Assembly (NCBI GenBank): GCA_016935355.1
Contig: JAFGRC010000140.1
Coordinates: 1 to 40,222, forward strand
DNA length: 40,222 nt
Direction of reading: 5' to 3'
Source: Bacteroidales bacterium
GTDB lineage: Bacteria; Bacteroidota; Bacteroidia; Bacteroidales; UBA10428
Below the pieces are notes generated by a model, which searched no databases, was not told the origin of the DNA, and saw only the letters and a list, made by a program, of their open reading frames with translations. A program made the position numbers and the translations under genes. Every line of letters starts with the position of its first letter. The first letter of the stretch is position 1. Below are positions 1 to 8,222 of the stretch, piece after piece.

Positions 1-2796
1 AGACGCGCAGTGGATGCCGTCTGCGGTACCGTATATTCCAATGTCATCACCATCACCGTTGATCTGCCTCCAATTGCAAATGCCGGTCCGGATGATACCA
101 TTTGTTACAACACATCCGCATACCAGATTTCTTTTGCTTCTGCAGAAAATTCTCTCATATACCAGTGGAGTACTCCCGACGGTGCCGGTTATCTTGACCG
201 GGATGATATCATTGATCCGGTTTATAACACAGGTGTCGCAGACCTCAATGTCGGCAAGGGGAGTTCGGTTCATATCGTATTGTCGGCAGAGGGACTCGGT
301 GCGTGCAGCGGGAAAACGGCGACTGATACCATGGTGTTGACTATAGCACCGGAACTTGTGGCTTCTGTAGGTGCACCTACTCCTTTCCATATTGGTCCTG
401 ATACAAAAATTGAAATTCAGATCAGGATTGAGGATCGTTATATCTTAAATGACCTCGGATTCTATTTGGTAAGTCCTGATGATTCCATAGTAATACTCAA
501 ACAAAGCGACAGTCCCCTTTCCTATTGCAACTGGAGCAGTAACGTGGACATTGCTTTCAGGAATATTCCCGAACCGGCAGACACGATCCGGTCATGTTCT
601 CCTGCAGGGGATCTGACAGGCACGTTTAAAGCTACAGGTGACTGGACCAAACTTTACGGACAGGATCCGGCTAATGGTGTATGGAAAATTGTGATTCTGG
701 ATTATGCCGATTTTCCGGTACAACCTACGGAAGGAACCCTCACACATGCAAGCATATCGTTCACCGACCTGAATATCGAAGGTGAAGAGGTTACCCTATT
801 TCATGATATGGCAGGTTCTGTCATTGATGTCAATAATGCCGAAAATGCGGGTATTGCCATTGAGACAGCATATATCGTTACGCTTGGTTTGCGCACCAAT
901 TGTTACGAAACCTGTGATGCCACCGCCATAGTTACCCCTGTTGGAGGTATCGGTCCGTATCAGATTGAATGGAGTGACGGATTGGGTACAAGCAGTATTG
1001 TACAGCTCTGTTCGGGAACCTATTACGTTGTTGTCACCGATGCCCTGGGTTGTACCGATACGACACAGGTTGTGGTGGATTCACCTCCCCCAATCGTAAT
1101 ACAGGATTTTCAGCATACAGATACCATATTGTGTCATGGCGATCCGGTGGGTGAGATCCGGATGAAAGCGACCGGAGGAACGGGAGCCCTAACCTATACG
1201 CTCATCCCCGGAAATATTCCATCCATGAGAGTTGACTCCGGTGTGTTCCTGAACCTGACGGCCGATATTTACACCGTGATCATAACAGATGCCAGCGGGT
1301 GCATAAAAGATACGACCATAACAATCGCACACAAACCCTTACTGGAGGTGGAAATTGATGTTACACATGTGATCGGGTCCGAACCCGGAACGATTTTGCT
1401 GACTGCCACAGGAGGCACACCACCTTACCGCTATTCAATTGACAACGGTCTGACACTGCAGGATAACGGATTGTTTGAAGACCTGCCGGTCGGCACATAC
1501 GAAATCTATGTTGAGGACGCAAACGGATGTGTATTTACCGATGTTGCAGATATCATCGTTTATGAACTGGATGTTTACAGATCACAGGAGGACGTATCAT
1601 GTTTCGGGCTTGCAGATGCCAGTTTCATTCTGTCCGTACTGGATGGCGTGGCTCCCTATACAATGACAGGTAGTTTTCTTGTGGATCCGCTGATCAGCAC
1701 TGATGGCCTGTTCTCCTTTACGGGTCAGTCCCCGGGTGAATACGACATCAGAATTGAAGACGAAGAAGGAAGAACTTATATTGACACTGTGAGGATCACC
1801 GAACCCCCGGAAATTGTTTCCTTTGCCACCGTAATAAATGCTACATGCTCGGCAAACACATTTGACGGATCAATAGGCCTTGATGTCAGTGGTGGCGCTG
1901 AAGGATTCTCCTTCCTGTGGTCAAACAATGAAACGACAGAGGATCTTACCGGTATTGAGGCAGGATCGTATACCGTTGTGATAACGGATGCCAACAATTG
2001 CAAAGCAGTCTTCAATTATGAAGTTCCGGGTGATTATGTTGTAACGGCTTATGCCGGTGAGGACGATGTGATATGTCAGGGTACCGGATACCAGTTGTTC
2101 GGATCATCAGGAGACAGTGTCCGCTGGCAACCGGAAGCATATGTTGATGATCCGGAGATAACAAATCCGTTTATCAATATAACGGAAAGCACATCTTTTG
2201 TCCTGACCGTTTACGATAATGGCTGCTGGGATACCGACACGGTAATCATTGATGTGTATGAAAGTCTTGGTATGGATATTTATGATCCGACTGGTGCCAT
2301 TGAAATCGATTCCGTATTGTTCCTGCTTGCGGGCGAATCCTATACAATGGCAGCCACAGAAGGATTTGAGACGTATCTCTGGGTGCCTTCAACATACCTG
2401 AGCAATCCAAATGAACGGGAGGTTTTGGTGACCCCTGAATCCAGCACCTGGTATCATGTATACGGCACTTCTCCTGAAGGCTGTGTGGAATCAGACTCGG
2501 TGCATGTGATCATTGCCACACAAATAGAGATTTTCTCCGGATTCAGTCCGAATGGTGACGGTATCAATGATACATGGGTTATCAGGCATGCCGTGGAATA
2601 TGGCGATAAAATCCATGTACAGGTATTTAACCGTTGGGGAGAACGTGTTTTCGACGCCAAGGGGTACGGAGGTTCTAATGAGTGGGACGGCACAAGAAAC
2701 GGCAGACCCATGCCCGTGGGTGCCTATTACTATATCATTGATGTGGGTGACGGAAAATCGGAACCCTATACTGGAACTGTAACATTAATCAGATGA
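1..2796 (+). CDS. T9SS-secreted SprB-repeat adhesin, 5' end cut by window
   Basis: The frame is open from the first base, so the N-terminus lies outside the window; the GTG at 10 is only the first start-like codon. About 930 residues are visible. Residues about 116-252 (counted from base 10) resemble a proprotein-convertase P-domain-like beta sandwich. From about 298 to 670 there are five Cys-containing SprB-type repeats, recognisable by phrases such as GGIGPYQIEW, GTYYVVVTDALGC and GSYTVVITDANNC. A PKD/Ig-like section follows. The last 87 residues (from about 842) are the gliding-motility C-terminal domain, with FSPNGDGINDTW, VFNRWGERVF and a terminal GTVTLIR. In known T9SS proteins this is a type B sorting signal that directs export across the outer membrane and surface attachment. 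The stop overlaps the next gene's ATG (ATGA), so the two are translationally coupled. The ligand or substrate cannot be told. Confidence 0.9.
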   Translation, partial: RRAVDAVCGTVYSNVITITVDLPPIANAGPDDTICYNTSAYQISFASAENSLIYQWSTPDGAGYLDRDDIIDPVYNTGVADLNVGKGSSVHIVLSAEGLGACSGKTATDTMVLTIAPELVASVGAPTPFHIGPDTKIEIQIRIEDRYILNDLGFYLVSPDDSIVILKQSDSPLSYCNWSSNVDIAFRNIPEPADTIRSCSPAGDLTGTFKATGDWTKLYGQDPANGVWKIVILDYADFPVQPTEGTLTHASISFTDLNIEGEEVTLFHDMAGSVIDVNNAENAGIAIETAYIVTLGLRTNCYETCDATAIVTPVGGIGPYQIEWSDGLGTSSIVQLCSGTYYVVVTDALGCTDTTQVVVDSPPPIVIQDFQHTDTILCHGDPVGEIRMKATGGTGALTYTLIPGNIPSMRVDSGVFLNLTADIYTVIITDASGCIKDTTITIAHKPLLEVEIDVTHVIGSEPGTILLTATGGTPPYRYSIDNGLTLQDNGLFEDLPVGTYEIYVEDANGCVFTDVADIIVYELDVYRSQEDVSCFGLADASFILSVLDGVAPYTMTGSFLVDPLISTDGLFSFTGQSPGEYDIRIEDEEGRTYIDTVRITEPPEIVSFATVINATCSANTFDGSIGLDVSGGAEGFSFLWSNNETTEDLTGIEAGSYTVVITDANNCKAVFNYEVPGDYVVTAYAGEDDVICQGTGYQLFGSSGDSVRWQPEAYVDDPEITNPFINITESTSFVLTVYDNGCWDTDTVIIDVYESLGMDIYDPTGAIEIDSVLFLLAGESYTMAATEGFETYLWVPSTYLSNPNEREVLVTPESSTWYHVYGTSPEGCVESDSVHVIIATQIEIFSGFSPNGDGINDTWVIRHAVEYGDKIHVQVFNRWGERVFDAKGYGGSNEWDGTRNGRPMPVGAYYYIIDVGDGKSEPYTGTVTLIR

Positions 2797-3686
2797 AACG
2801 AACTATTTTTTTACTGATGTTCATTTGCAGTGTTGCCGGATTTACCTCAAAGGCACAGCAAAATCCTCTTTCAACACAGTTTATGACAAATCCGTTCATA
2901 CTGAATCCTGCCGTGGCGGGTACGCATAATTATTTCCAGGTAATATCAAACAACCGCTTTCAATGGGTGAGTTTCACGGATGCACCCATTACGAATTCAC
3001 TCAGCGTATTCGGACCGGTGGTAAAATATCCCATGGGATGGGGTGCGACCATAGCATATGATGTAACCGGACCGGTCAGTATGGGTTCTGTACACGGGTC
3101 CTATGCATATATTCTGAACATCAATGAAAGCATGAATCTTTCATTGGGGTTGAATCTCGGAATGATGCAGTACAAAATTGATTTCACCAAGATCGATATG
3201 GAGTTTACGGATCCGTTGATGAATTCGAAAGAGAACTATTACCTTCCGGATGCCAACCTCGGAGTATATTTTTATTCATCTGTATACTATGCAGGCCTGG
3301 TCGTTACACATTTGCTGAACAACAGGATCAAGATCGGTACCGACCCTACGGGTGACAGCAAATTAAAAAGTCACTTTTATCTGACGGGGGGATATAAATA
3401 TTATTTTAACCGGGACTGGTCAATTGAACCCAATCTGGTTCTGAAAAAGGTGTGGCCTGCACCTTTCCAACTTGATATCAATGCCCGGGTATGGTATCAG
3501 AATATGATCTGGGGAGGAATTTCTTACAGGACCCAGGAAGCAATTTCAATTTTATTGGGCTATATTTGGGACAGAAAAATTTACATAGGATATTCCTATG
3601 ACCTGGTACTGAATCCTCTGGGAGCACATAATTTCGGCTCTCATGAGCTGATGCTCGGATACCGCTTTAACGACATTAAAGACTGA
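2793..3686 (+). CDS. PorP/SprF family T9SS membrane protein
   Basis: A 297-residue protein with an N-terminal signal peptide (basic MKR, hydrophobic core, likely cleavage after SKA near residue 21). The mature start QQNPLSTQFMTNPFILNPAVAGT is the hallmark opening of PorP/SprF proteins (QxPxxxQYMxNxxxxNPAxAG). The rest alternates polar and aromatic residues like an outer-membrane beta barrel, with late GISYRTQEAISILLGY and YSYDLVLNPLGAHNFGSHELMLGYRF. Family members bind or anchor partner proteins carrying the type B sorting domain. Position fits: the ATG overlaps the stop of such a protein by 4 bases, a very common pairing in Bacteroidota. Length (about 300) is normal. I use no gene symbol because the genome will hold many paralogues. 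Confidence 0.92.
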   Translation: MKRTIFLLMFICSVAGFTSKAQQNPLSTQFMTNPFILNPAVAGTHNYFQVISNNRFQWVSFTDAPITNSLSVFGPVVKYPMGWGATIAYDVTGPVSMGSVHGSYAYILNINESMNLSLGLNLGMMQYKIDFTKIDMEFTDPLMNSKENYYLPDANLGVYFYSSVYYAGLVVTHLLNNRIKIGTDPTGDSKLKSHFYLTGGYKYYFNRDWSIEPNLVLKKVWPAPFQLDINARVWYQNMIWGGISYRTQEAISILLGYIWDRKIYIGYSYDLVLNPLGAHNFGSHELMLGYRFNDIKD

Positions 3687-4063
3687 TGCCTGTAAAAAGA
3701 ACCTGGTTCTTCGTAAAATATGGTATATCTGTTTTTTTAATGCTGACTGTCCTGGGTTGTCGCAATCCAAAACGGAAATATATCATACCTGAGAACAAAT
3801 TTGTGGATGTTCTGGTGGACATACACCTTGCAGATGCAATAGCGCTGCACAATATTCCGCAGTATTCGGGATTTGCACTGGATTCTGCCAATCTTTACGA
3901 ATCAGTGTTTTCAAATCACGGTGTTACACGTACTCAATTTGACTCCACGATCAGCTATTACAGTTCCCGGCCTGAAGAATTCCAGCAGATTTACAACAAG
4001 GTTACAGGCAAACTAACACTTTTTACCGAAGAAATATTGGATCCTGAACCACTCGAACCCTGA
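3686..4063 (+). CDS. DUF4296 domain lipoprotein
   Basis: A 125-residue protein. A hydrophobic stretch (residues about 8-24) ends in the lipobox VLGC, with the lipidated cysteine at 25, so it is a predicted lipoprotein. The mature part contains IIPENKFVDVLVDIHLADAI, typical of the DUF4296 family, which is widespread in Bacteroidota and has no assigned biochemical role. Further along come LYESVFSNHGVTRTQFDSTISYYSSRPEEFQQIYNKV, an alpha-helical pattern also typical of that family. The ATG shares its A with the TGA of the PorP gene (TGATG), so the gene is coupled to the T9SS pair upstream. A role as an envelope accessory of that pair is inference only. Confidence 0.8.
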   Translation: MPVKRTWFFVKYGISVFLMLTVLGCRNPKRKYIIPENKFVDVLVDIHLADAIALHNIPQYSGFALDSANLYESVFSNHGVTRTQFDSTISYYSSRPEEFQQIYNKVTGKLTLFTEEILDPEPLEP

Positions 4064-4121
4064 TACCCTGTTTAAAAAACATGCTCCTGTTTCCGGCATC
4101 AGGGTAACCTGTGTACCCTGA
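4064..4121. repeat. Three-part inverted repeat, alternative hairpins
   Basis: TACCCTG at 4064-4070, CAGGGTA at 4100-4106 and TACCCTG again at 4114-4120. The middle copy can pair with the first (7 bp, 29-nt loop) or with the third, where the stem extends to 8 bp (4099-4106 with 4114-4121, 7-nt loop). There is no U-tract right after it. It follows the DUF4296 stop and precedes the radical SAM promoter. It may be a transcript end structure or an attenuator-like switch; neither is proven. Confidence 0.5.
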
Positions 4122-4141
4122 ATCATCTGCTCCTCTGATTG

Positions 4142-4172
4142 TTGTCATGAATGGTTTTTTCTGCTATTTTTG
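4142..4172 (+). promoter_or_regulatory. Bacteroidota-type promoter of the radical SAM gene
   Basis: TTG at 4142-4144, a 20-base spacer, then TATTTTTG at 4165-4172. This matches the TTG-N17-23-TAnnTTTG promoter described for Bacteroidota. The -7 box ends only 4 bases before the ATG at 4177, so the transcript should begin at or next to the start codon. Confidence 0.6.
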
Positions 4173-4176
4173 CTTC

Positions 4177-4953
4177 ATGTCTACCTTTTTGTTCAACAGC
4201 ATTATTTTTGGTCCGGTATGGAGCCGCCGGCTGGGCGAATCATTGGGAGTCAATCTCCTGCCTGTGAACCGCAAAACCTGTAATTTCAACTGTATATATT
4301 GTGAATGCGGACTGACACCGGATCTCGAATCAAAACCTGACTTCCCTTCCCGTCATCATGTCCTGCAACTGTTGCGGAAAAGACTCATCCGGATGAAAGA
4401 AGAGAACCTTTACCTGAACAGCATCACGTTCGCCGGAAACGGAGAGCCGACATTGCACCCCGAATTTCCTGAAATACTCAATGGCACAATCCCGCTGCGC
4501 GATGAGTTTTTTCCCGAAACAGTAATTGCAGTATTGTCAAATGCAACTATGATCGGGAACGAGAGAATCTTTAATGCCCTGTTACAGGCAGATTTGAGCA
4601 TTATGAAACTGGATTCTGCAAATGCAGAAACGCTCCGGAAGATCAATTGTCCCAGGGGATCATTCAACCTGAACGAGATCGTTGACCGTTTGTGTGCTTT
4701 CAATGGCAACGTTACCATTCAGACCCTCTTTTTCAGGGGCTTTTATAACAACTTTATGGTAGACAATACTACCGAAAAAGAAATTGAAGAATGGCTCAAA
4801 GTCCTTCAGAAAATCAGACCGGAAAATGTGATGATATATTCAATAGCAAGGGATACGGCGGTTCCGGGACTTGAAAAAATCGATCAGGATGAATTGTATG
4901 CAATTGCCCACAAAGTGGAGCAACTGGGAATTCAAACCCAGGTCAATCCATGA
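4177..4953 (+). CDS. Radical SAM protein
   Basis: 258 residues from the chosen ATG. The 4Fe-4S cluster motif is CNFNCIYC, a CxxxCxxC with cysteines at 35, 39 and 42. It is followed by CGLTP and by SITFAGNGEPTLHPEF, the GNGEPTL glycine-rich SAM-binding stretch. The N-terminus MSTFLFNSIIFGPVWSRRLGESLGVNLLP matches the usual opening of this Bacteroidota family, whose members act on unknown substrates. It resembles MoaA/NifB-type radical SAM proteins only in the core. The frame can be read back to a GTG at 4111, but that adds 22 atypical residues, runs through a hairpin and would place the promoter inside the gene, so I prefer 4177. The next gene starts 12 bases after the stop. Confidence 0.85.
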   Translation: MSTFLFNSIIFGPVWSRRLGESLGVNLLPVNRKTCNFNCIYCECGLTPDLESKPDFPSRHHVLQLLRKRLIRMKEENLYLNSITFAGNGEPTLHPEFPEILNGTIPLRDEFFPETVIAVLSNATMIGNERIFNALLQADLSIMKLDSANAETLRKINCPRGSFNLNEIVDRLCAFNGNVTIQTLFFRGFYNNFMVDNTTEKEIEEWLKVLQKIRPENVMIYSIARDTAVPGLEKIDQDELYAIAHKVEQLGIQTQVNP

Positions 4954-4965
4954 ACAAAATGAGTT

Positions 4966-6114
4966 GTGAATGATAAAAAACCAACGGTACTGGCCTGTCC
5001 GTTAGACTGGGGACTTGGCCATGCATCCCGGATGGTCCCGCTGATCCACCGGCTGATCCGGTCAGGTTTTGACGTGATCCTTGGAGGAAGCGGAAAATCC
5101 CTGATGCTGTTGGTCAATACCTTTCCAGCCCTTCATCATGTTTTACTGCCTTCTGTGAGGATCCGTTATTCCCGGGGCAATTCCCAGGTTCTTAAGCTTT
5201 TTTTCCAGTTGCCCCGGATGTTGTCGGGTATCCGGAATGAAAACAGATACCTCCAACAATTAATTGCCGTTCAACATATTGATATTCTGATATCCGACAA
5301 TCGTTACGGATTGTTCTGCAAAAACATCCACACCATATTGATAACCCACCAGATATCCCCGGTCCTTCCCCGAGGATACAGGTTTCTGGAATATCCCTTG
5401 TACGTGCTGATAAAAAAGCTGGTAAGCAAATTTGATGCGTGCTGGATACCGGATTTCAAGTCGGATAAACAGAACCTGACCGGAGCCTTATCACACAGGT
5501 TTAAAATCCCCGGCAATACGCGCTATATCGGATTGCTGTCGCGGTTTTCAGACAACGATGCTCTGCTGCGACCACAATCCGGTAAGCAATACGAACTGGT
5601 GGTCGTTCTGAGCGGTCCGGAACCACAAAAAAGCATGCTGGCAAAGCTTATCCTCAGCCAGCTTCACCGGGTCACTTTTAAAACTCTTGTTGTCTGGGGA
5701 TTTTCAGAATCAGAGGAACTTCCCTGTCCCCAACACGCGCACATCACATTTGCAGTGCATTTGCACACAAATGAATTTTACCGCGTCCTTTTAAACGCCG
5801 GTGTGATAATCTGCCGACCGGGTTATTCAGGTATTATGGATCTTGTGACCCTTGGAAAACCTGCGATCCTGATCCCTACACCGGGTCAGACGGAACAGGA
5901 ATATCTGGCCGGATATGTCTCCCAACAATTACCATTTATGGTGCGCAGACAGAAAAACTTTAACCTGTCAGAATCCATGGCAGCATTTGAAAGAGATTTT
6001 CCCAATTCATTTGCTGTTGATTTTGAAAACGAAACGGCACAAGCACGATTAATTGCTGAACTCCTAAATCAGAAATACAAGCATAACGCATCCGAATCCC
6101 AGCAGAAAACCTGA
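4966..6114 (+). CDS. GT-B glycosyltransferase (MurG/GT28-like)
   Basis: A 382-residue protein. The N-terminal half opens with VLACPLDWGLGHASRMVPLIHRL, the GxGHxxR nucleotide-sugar transferase loop of MurG-like GT-B enzymes. The C-terminal half has RPGYSGIMDLVTLGKPAILIPTPGQTEQEYLAGY, equivalent to the donor-binding loop of MurG (G-x3-E-x3-GKP-x-P-x-Q). It should be soluble or peripheral at the inner membrane and transfer a sugar from a nucleotide donor; acceptor unknown. The start is a GTG at 4966, the first start codon after an in-frame TGA at 4960. It lies 12 bases after the radical SAM stop and probably shares its transcript. The last 51 bases overlap the 3' end of the convergent gene at 6064-6684. 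Confidence 0.8.
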   Translation: MNDKKPTVLACPLDWGLGHASRMVPLIHRLIRSGFDVILGGSGKSLMLLVNTFPALHHVLLPSVRIRYSRGNSQVLKLFFQLPRMLSGIRNENRYLQQLIAVQHIDILISDNRYGLFCKNIHTILITHQISPVLPRGYRFLEYPLYVLIKKLVSKFDACWIPDFKSDKQNLTGALSHRFKIPGNTRYIGLLSRFSDNDALLRPQSGKQYELVVVLSGPEPQKSMLAKLILSQLHRVTFKTLVVWGFSESEELPCPQHAHITFAVHLHTNEFYRVLLNAGVIICRPGYSGIMDLVTLGKPAILIPTPGQTEQEYLAGYVSQQLPFMVRRQKNFNLSESMAAFERDFPNSFAVDFENETAQARLIAELLNQKYKHNASESQQKT

Positions 6115-6684
6115 ATATACCTGCAAAGGATCATGCGCATCAGTCCTGAGCCTTGCATATGCAGTAATACCCGCAATCAGAACGGCAATGATCAGATACA
6201 GCATTAAATCGGCTTTAAGAAATACGGACAGGACCACTATCAAGGCCACGATTCCGCCCAGTCCGGAAAGATGGGCACTGATCTTCCAGAAAAATGAAAC
6301 GACAAGAACGAGGAATACGGTCAGGCATGATGCCAGCATGAAATTGTGGTATATCCTGCTGATCTGGGTTTTCTGTATGAGCAGATAAGCCATCAGGTAA
6401 AATATCAGTGTAATGTAAAGGGGAATGATCCGGTCGCGTCTGTCCTGCATTTTCAAACTCCCGATCAACCGTGTATAATAATACAGCGGGATGAATGCAA
6501 TCGGCAGCACAAAGGTCAGCCCGAAAAAAACCAGGCTGATGAAACGCTGCAAGCTGTGATCCAGACTGGCAGCATAGGTTCCGGAATGGTTAATGATCAG
6601 AAAGCCGATCAGCGGCATCAGCAGCGGATGGAATAAATAAGAAATGGCTGTGGCAGCGCTTCTTTCGAATTCCCTCATGTTCAT
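6064..6684 (-). CDS. PAP2-like integral membrane protein
   Basis: A 206-residue protein with about six hydrophobic segments. Two short motifs recall the PAP2 phosphatase core: ISAHLSGLGG (about residue 137, in the place of PSGH) and ARLRTDAHDPLQVYSGFLLG (about 177-195, in the place of SRx5HxxxDVxxG). The conserved His of the second motif is present, but the KxxxxxxRP motif is not evident, and GLGG replaces the canonical SGH. It may be a degenerate or diverged PAP2 (lipid phosphatase or acyltransferase-type) protein at the inner membrane, possibly without activity. It starts 21 bases after the rpoN stop on the same strand, so it may be the last gene of that transcript. Function is unassigned. 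Confidence 0.7.
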   Translation of the reverse strand: MNMREFERSAATAISYLFHPLLMPLIGFLIINHSGTYAASLDHSLQRFISLVFFGLTFVLPIAFIPLYYYTRLIGSLKMQDRRDRIIPLYITLIFYLMAYLLIQKTQISRIYHNFMLASCLTVFLVLVVSFFWKISAHLSGLGGIVALIVVLSVFLKADLMLYLIIAVLIAGITAYARLRTDAHDPLQVYSGFLLGFGCVMLVFLI

Positions 6685-6705
6685 TGTTATGGATTTGCAT
6701 TATCA

Positions 6706-8172
6706 TCAAAGTTCCTTGCGCATGCGTGCTACCGGAATATTTAACTGTTCCCTGTATTTGGCAATGGTACGGCGTGCTATATGATAACCTTTCTCCTTCA
6801 GGATCTCGGCAAGCTTGTCATCGGTAAGCGGATGCCTTTTGTCCTCATCATCAAGACAATCTTGCAATATTTTTTTGATTTCCCGGGTTGATACCTCCTC
6901 GCCTGATTCAGTCTGGAGACCTTCGGAAAAAAAATACTTAAGCGGGAAAATCCCGAAATTGGTCTGAATGTATTTGCTGTTTGCCACCCGCGATACGGTT
7001 GACACATCCAGACCGGTGAGATCCGCAATATCTTTGAGGATCATAGGCTTCAGTTTTGTTTCATCACCCAGTAGAAAGTATTCCTTCTGATAATTTATGA
7101 TGGCATGCATGGTGATGAGCAGGGTATTCTGCCGTTGTTTGATCGCATCGATGAACCATCTTGCTGAATCAAGCTTTTGTTTCACAAAATTCAGTGCCTC
7201 TCTTTGTGATTTGCTGTTGTGGCTCCGGTTGTACTGGTATGTCTGAAGCATGTTCGCATAGGTCTTGTTGATCCTGAGTTCCGGCAAGTTTCTTGAATTC
7301 AGGCTCAACTGGAGATCTCCGTCATCATTTTCCAGTATAAAATCGGGTATGATAGGATTTGCTGATTTGTTTTGCGGATCGGAATAAGCACTTCCGGGCT
7401 TGGGGTTTAATTTAAGGATCTCCCCCAATGCTGATTTCAGTTCATCATCTGTAATGTTCAGCCGCGCAACGATTTTATCATAATGCTTTCTGGTAAACTC
7501 AATATAATGATCTTTTAATATCCTGTATGCCAGTTTTTTATTGTCATTTTCATGGTCCATTGCCTCGATCTGCAACAACAAACATTCCTGCAGGTCACGG
7601 GCCCCGACACCGGGTGGATCAAAGCTCTGAATGATCCGAAGGATTTCGATCAGCTCTATTTCATTGGTCTCGATCCCCAATCCAAAAGCTATATCATCCA
7701 CAACATTCTCCAGTTTGCGTCTGAGATAACCGTCATCATCAATATTGCCAAGCAGATAGGTTGCGAGCATGTGCTGTCTTTCATCCAGCGATCTTAATCC
7801 CAGCTGATTTTCCAGATAATCGTGAAATGTAAGGCCCACAGAAAACGGTATATCTTCCCTTTTTTCATTCTTTGAATAATTATGTGCATTTAATTTATAG
7901 GAAGGGATGTCATCATCTTCCAGATAATCTTCAAAGGTGAATTCTTCCTGATCTTTGTCTTTCGGATCCGCCGAGGTGTCCTGTTCTTCCTGTGTCTCCA
8001 GCCGGAGCTCGTTCTCATCGTAATTCAGCTCTTCAAGCGCGGGATTTTCTTCTATTTCGGTTTTAATCCGCTGCTCAATCTGCATCGAAGGAACCTCCAG
8101 CAACTTGATCATCTGGATCTGCTGAGGAGACAACTTCTGAAGTAATTTCTGCTGTAATCTTTGCTTGAGCAT
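6706..8172 (-). CDS. rpoN: RNA polymerase sigma-54 factor
   Basis: A 488-residue protein with the full sigma-54 layout. Region I (1-50) is glutamine/leucine-rich (LKQRLQQKLLQKLSPQQIQMIKLLEVP) and is where activators regulate the holoenzyme. Region II (about 50-95) is acidic. The core-binding and HTH regions follow, with LTGLDVSTVSRVANSKYIQT. The RpoN box ARRTIAKYRE (about 465-474, canonical ARRTVAKYRE) reads the -24 promoter element. The ending LNIPVARMRKEL is typical. It directs transcription that depends on AAA+ activators. It lies 50 bases downstream of asnS and is probably co-transcribed with it. Normal length and no lesion seen. Confidence 0.98.
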   Translation of the reverse strand: MLKQRLQQKLLQKLSPQQIQMIKLLEVPSMQIEQRIKTEIEENPALEELNYDENELRLETQEEQDTSADPKDKDQEEFTFEDYLEDDDIPSYKLNAHNYSKNEKREDIPFSVGLTFHDYLENQLGLRSLDERQHMLATYLLGNIDDDGYLRRKLENVVDDIAFGLGIETNEIELIEILRIIQSFDPPGVGARDLQECLLLQIEAMDHENDNKKLAYRILKDHYIEFTRKHYDKIVARLNITDDELKSALGEILKLNPKPGSAYSDPQNKSANPIIPDFILENDDGDLQLSLNSRNLPELRINKTYANMLQTYQYNRSHNSKSQREALNFVKQKLDSARWFIDAIKQRQNTLLITMHAIINYQKEYFLLGDETKLKPMILKDIADLTGLDVSTVSRVANSKYIQTNFGIFPLKYFFSEGLQTESGEEVSTREIKKILQDCLDDEDKRHPLTDDKLAEILKEKGYHIARRTIAKYREQLNIPVARMRKEL

Positions 8173-8222
8173 GATGGATTTTTTGGATGCTTTATATATT
8201 TATGCAAGTTAGAACTTTTTCA

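Noticed and set aside
4111-4176. Upstream GTG start for the radical SAM gene
   Set aside because: It would put the promoter and hairpin inside the gene, and the added 22 residues do not fit the family start.
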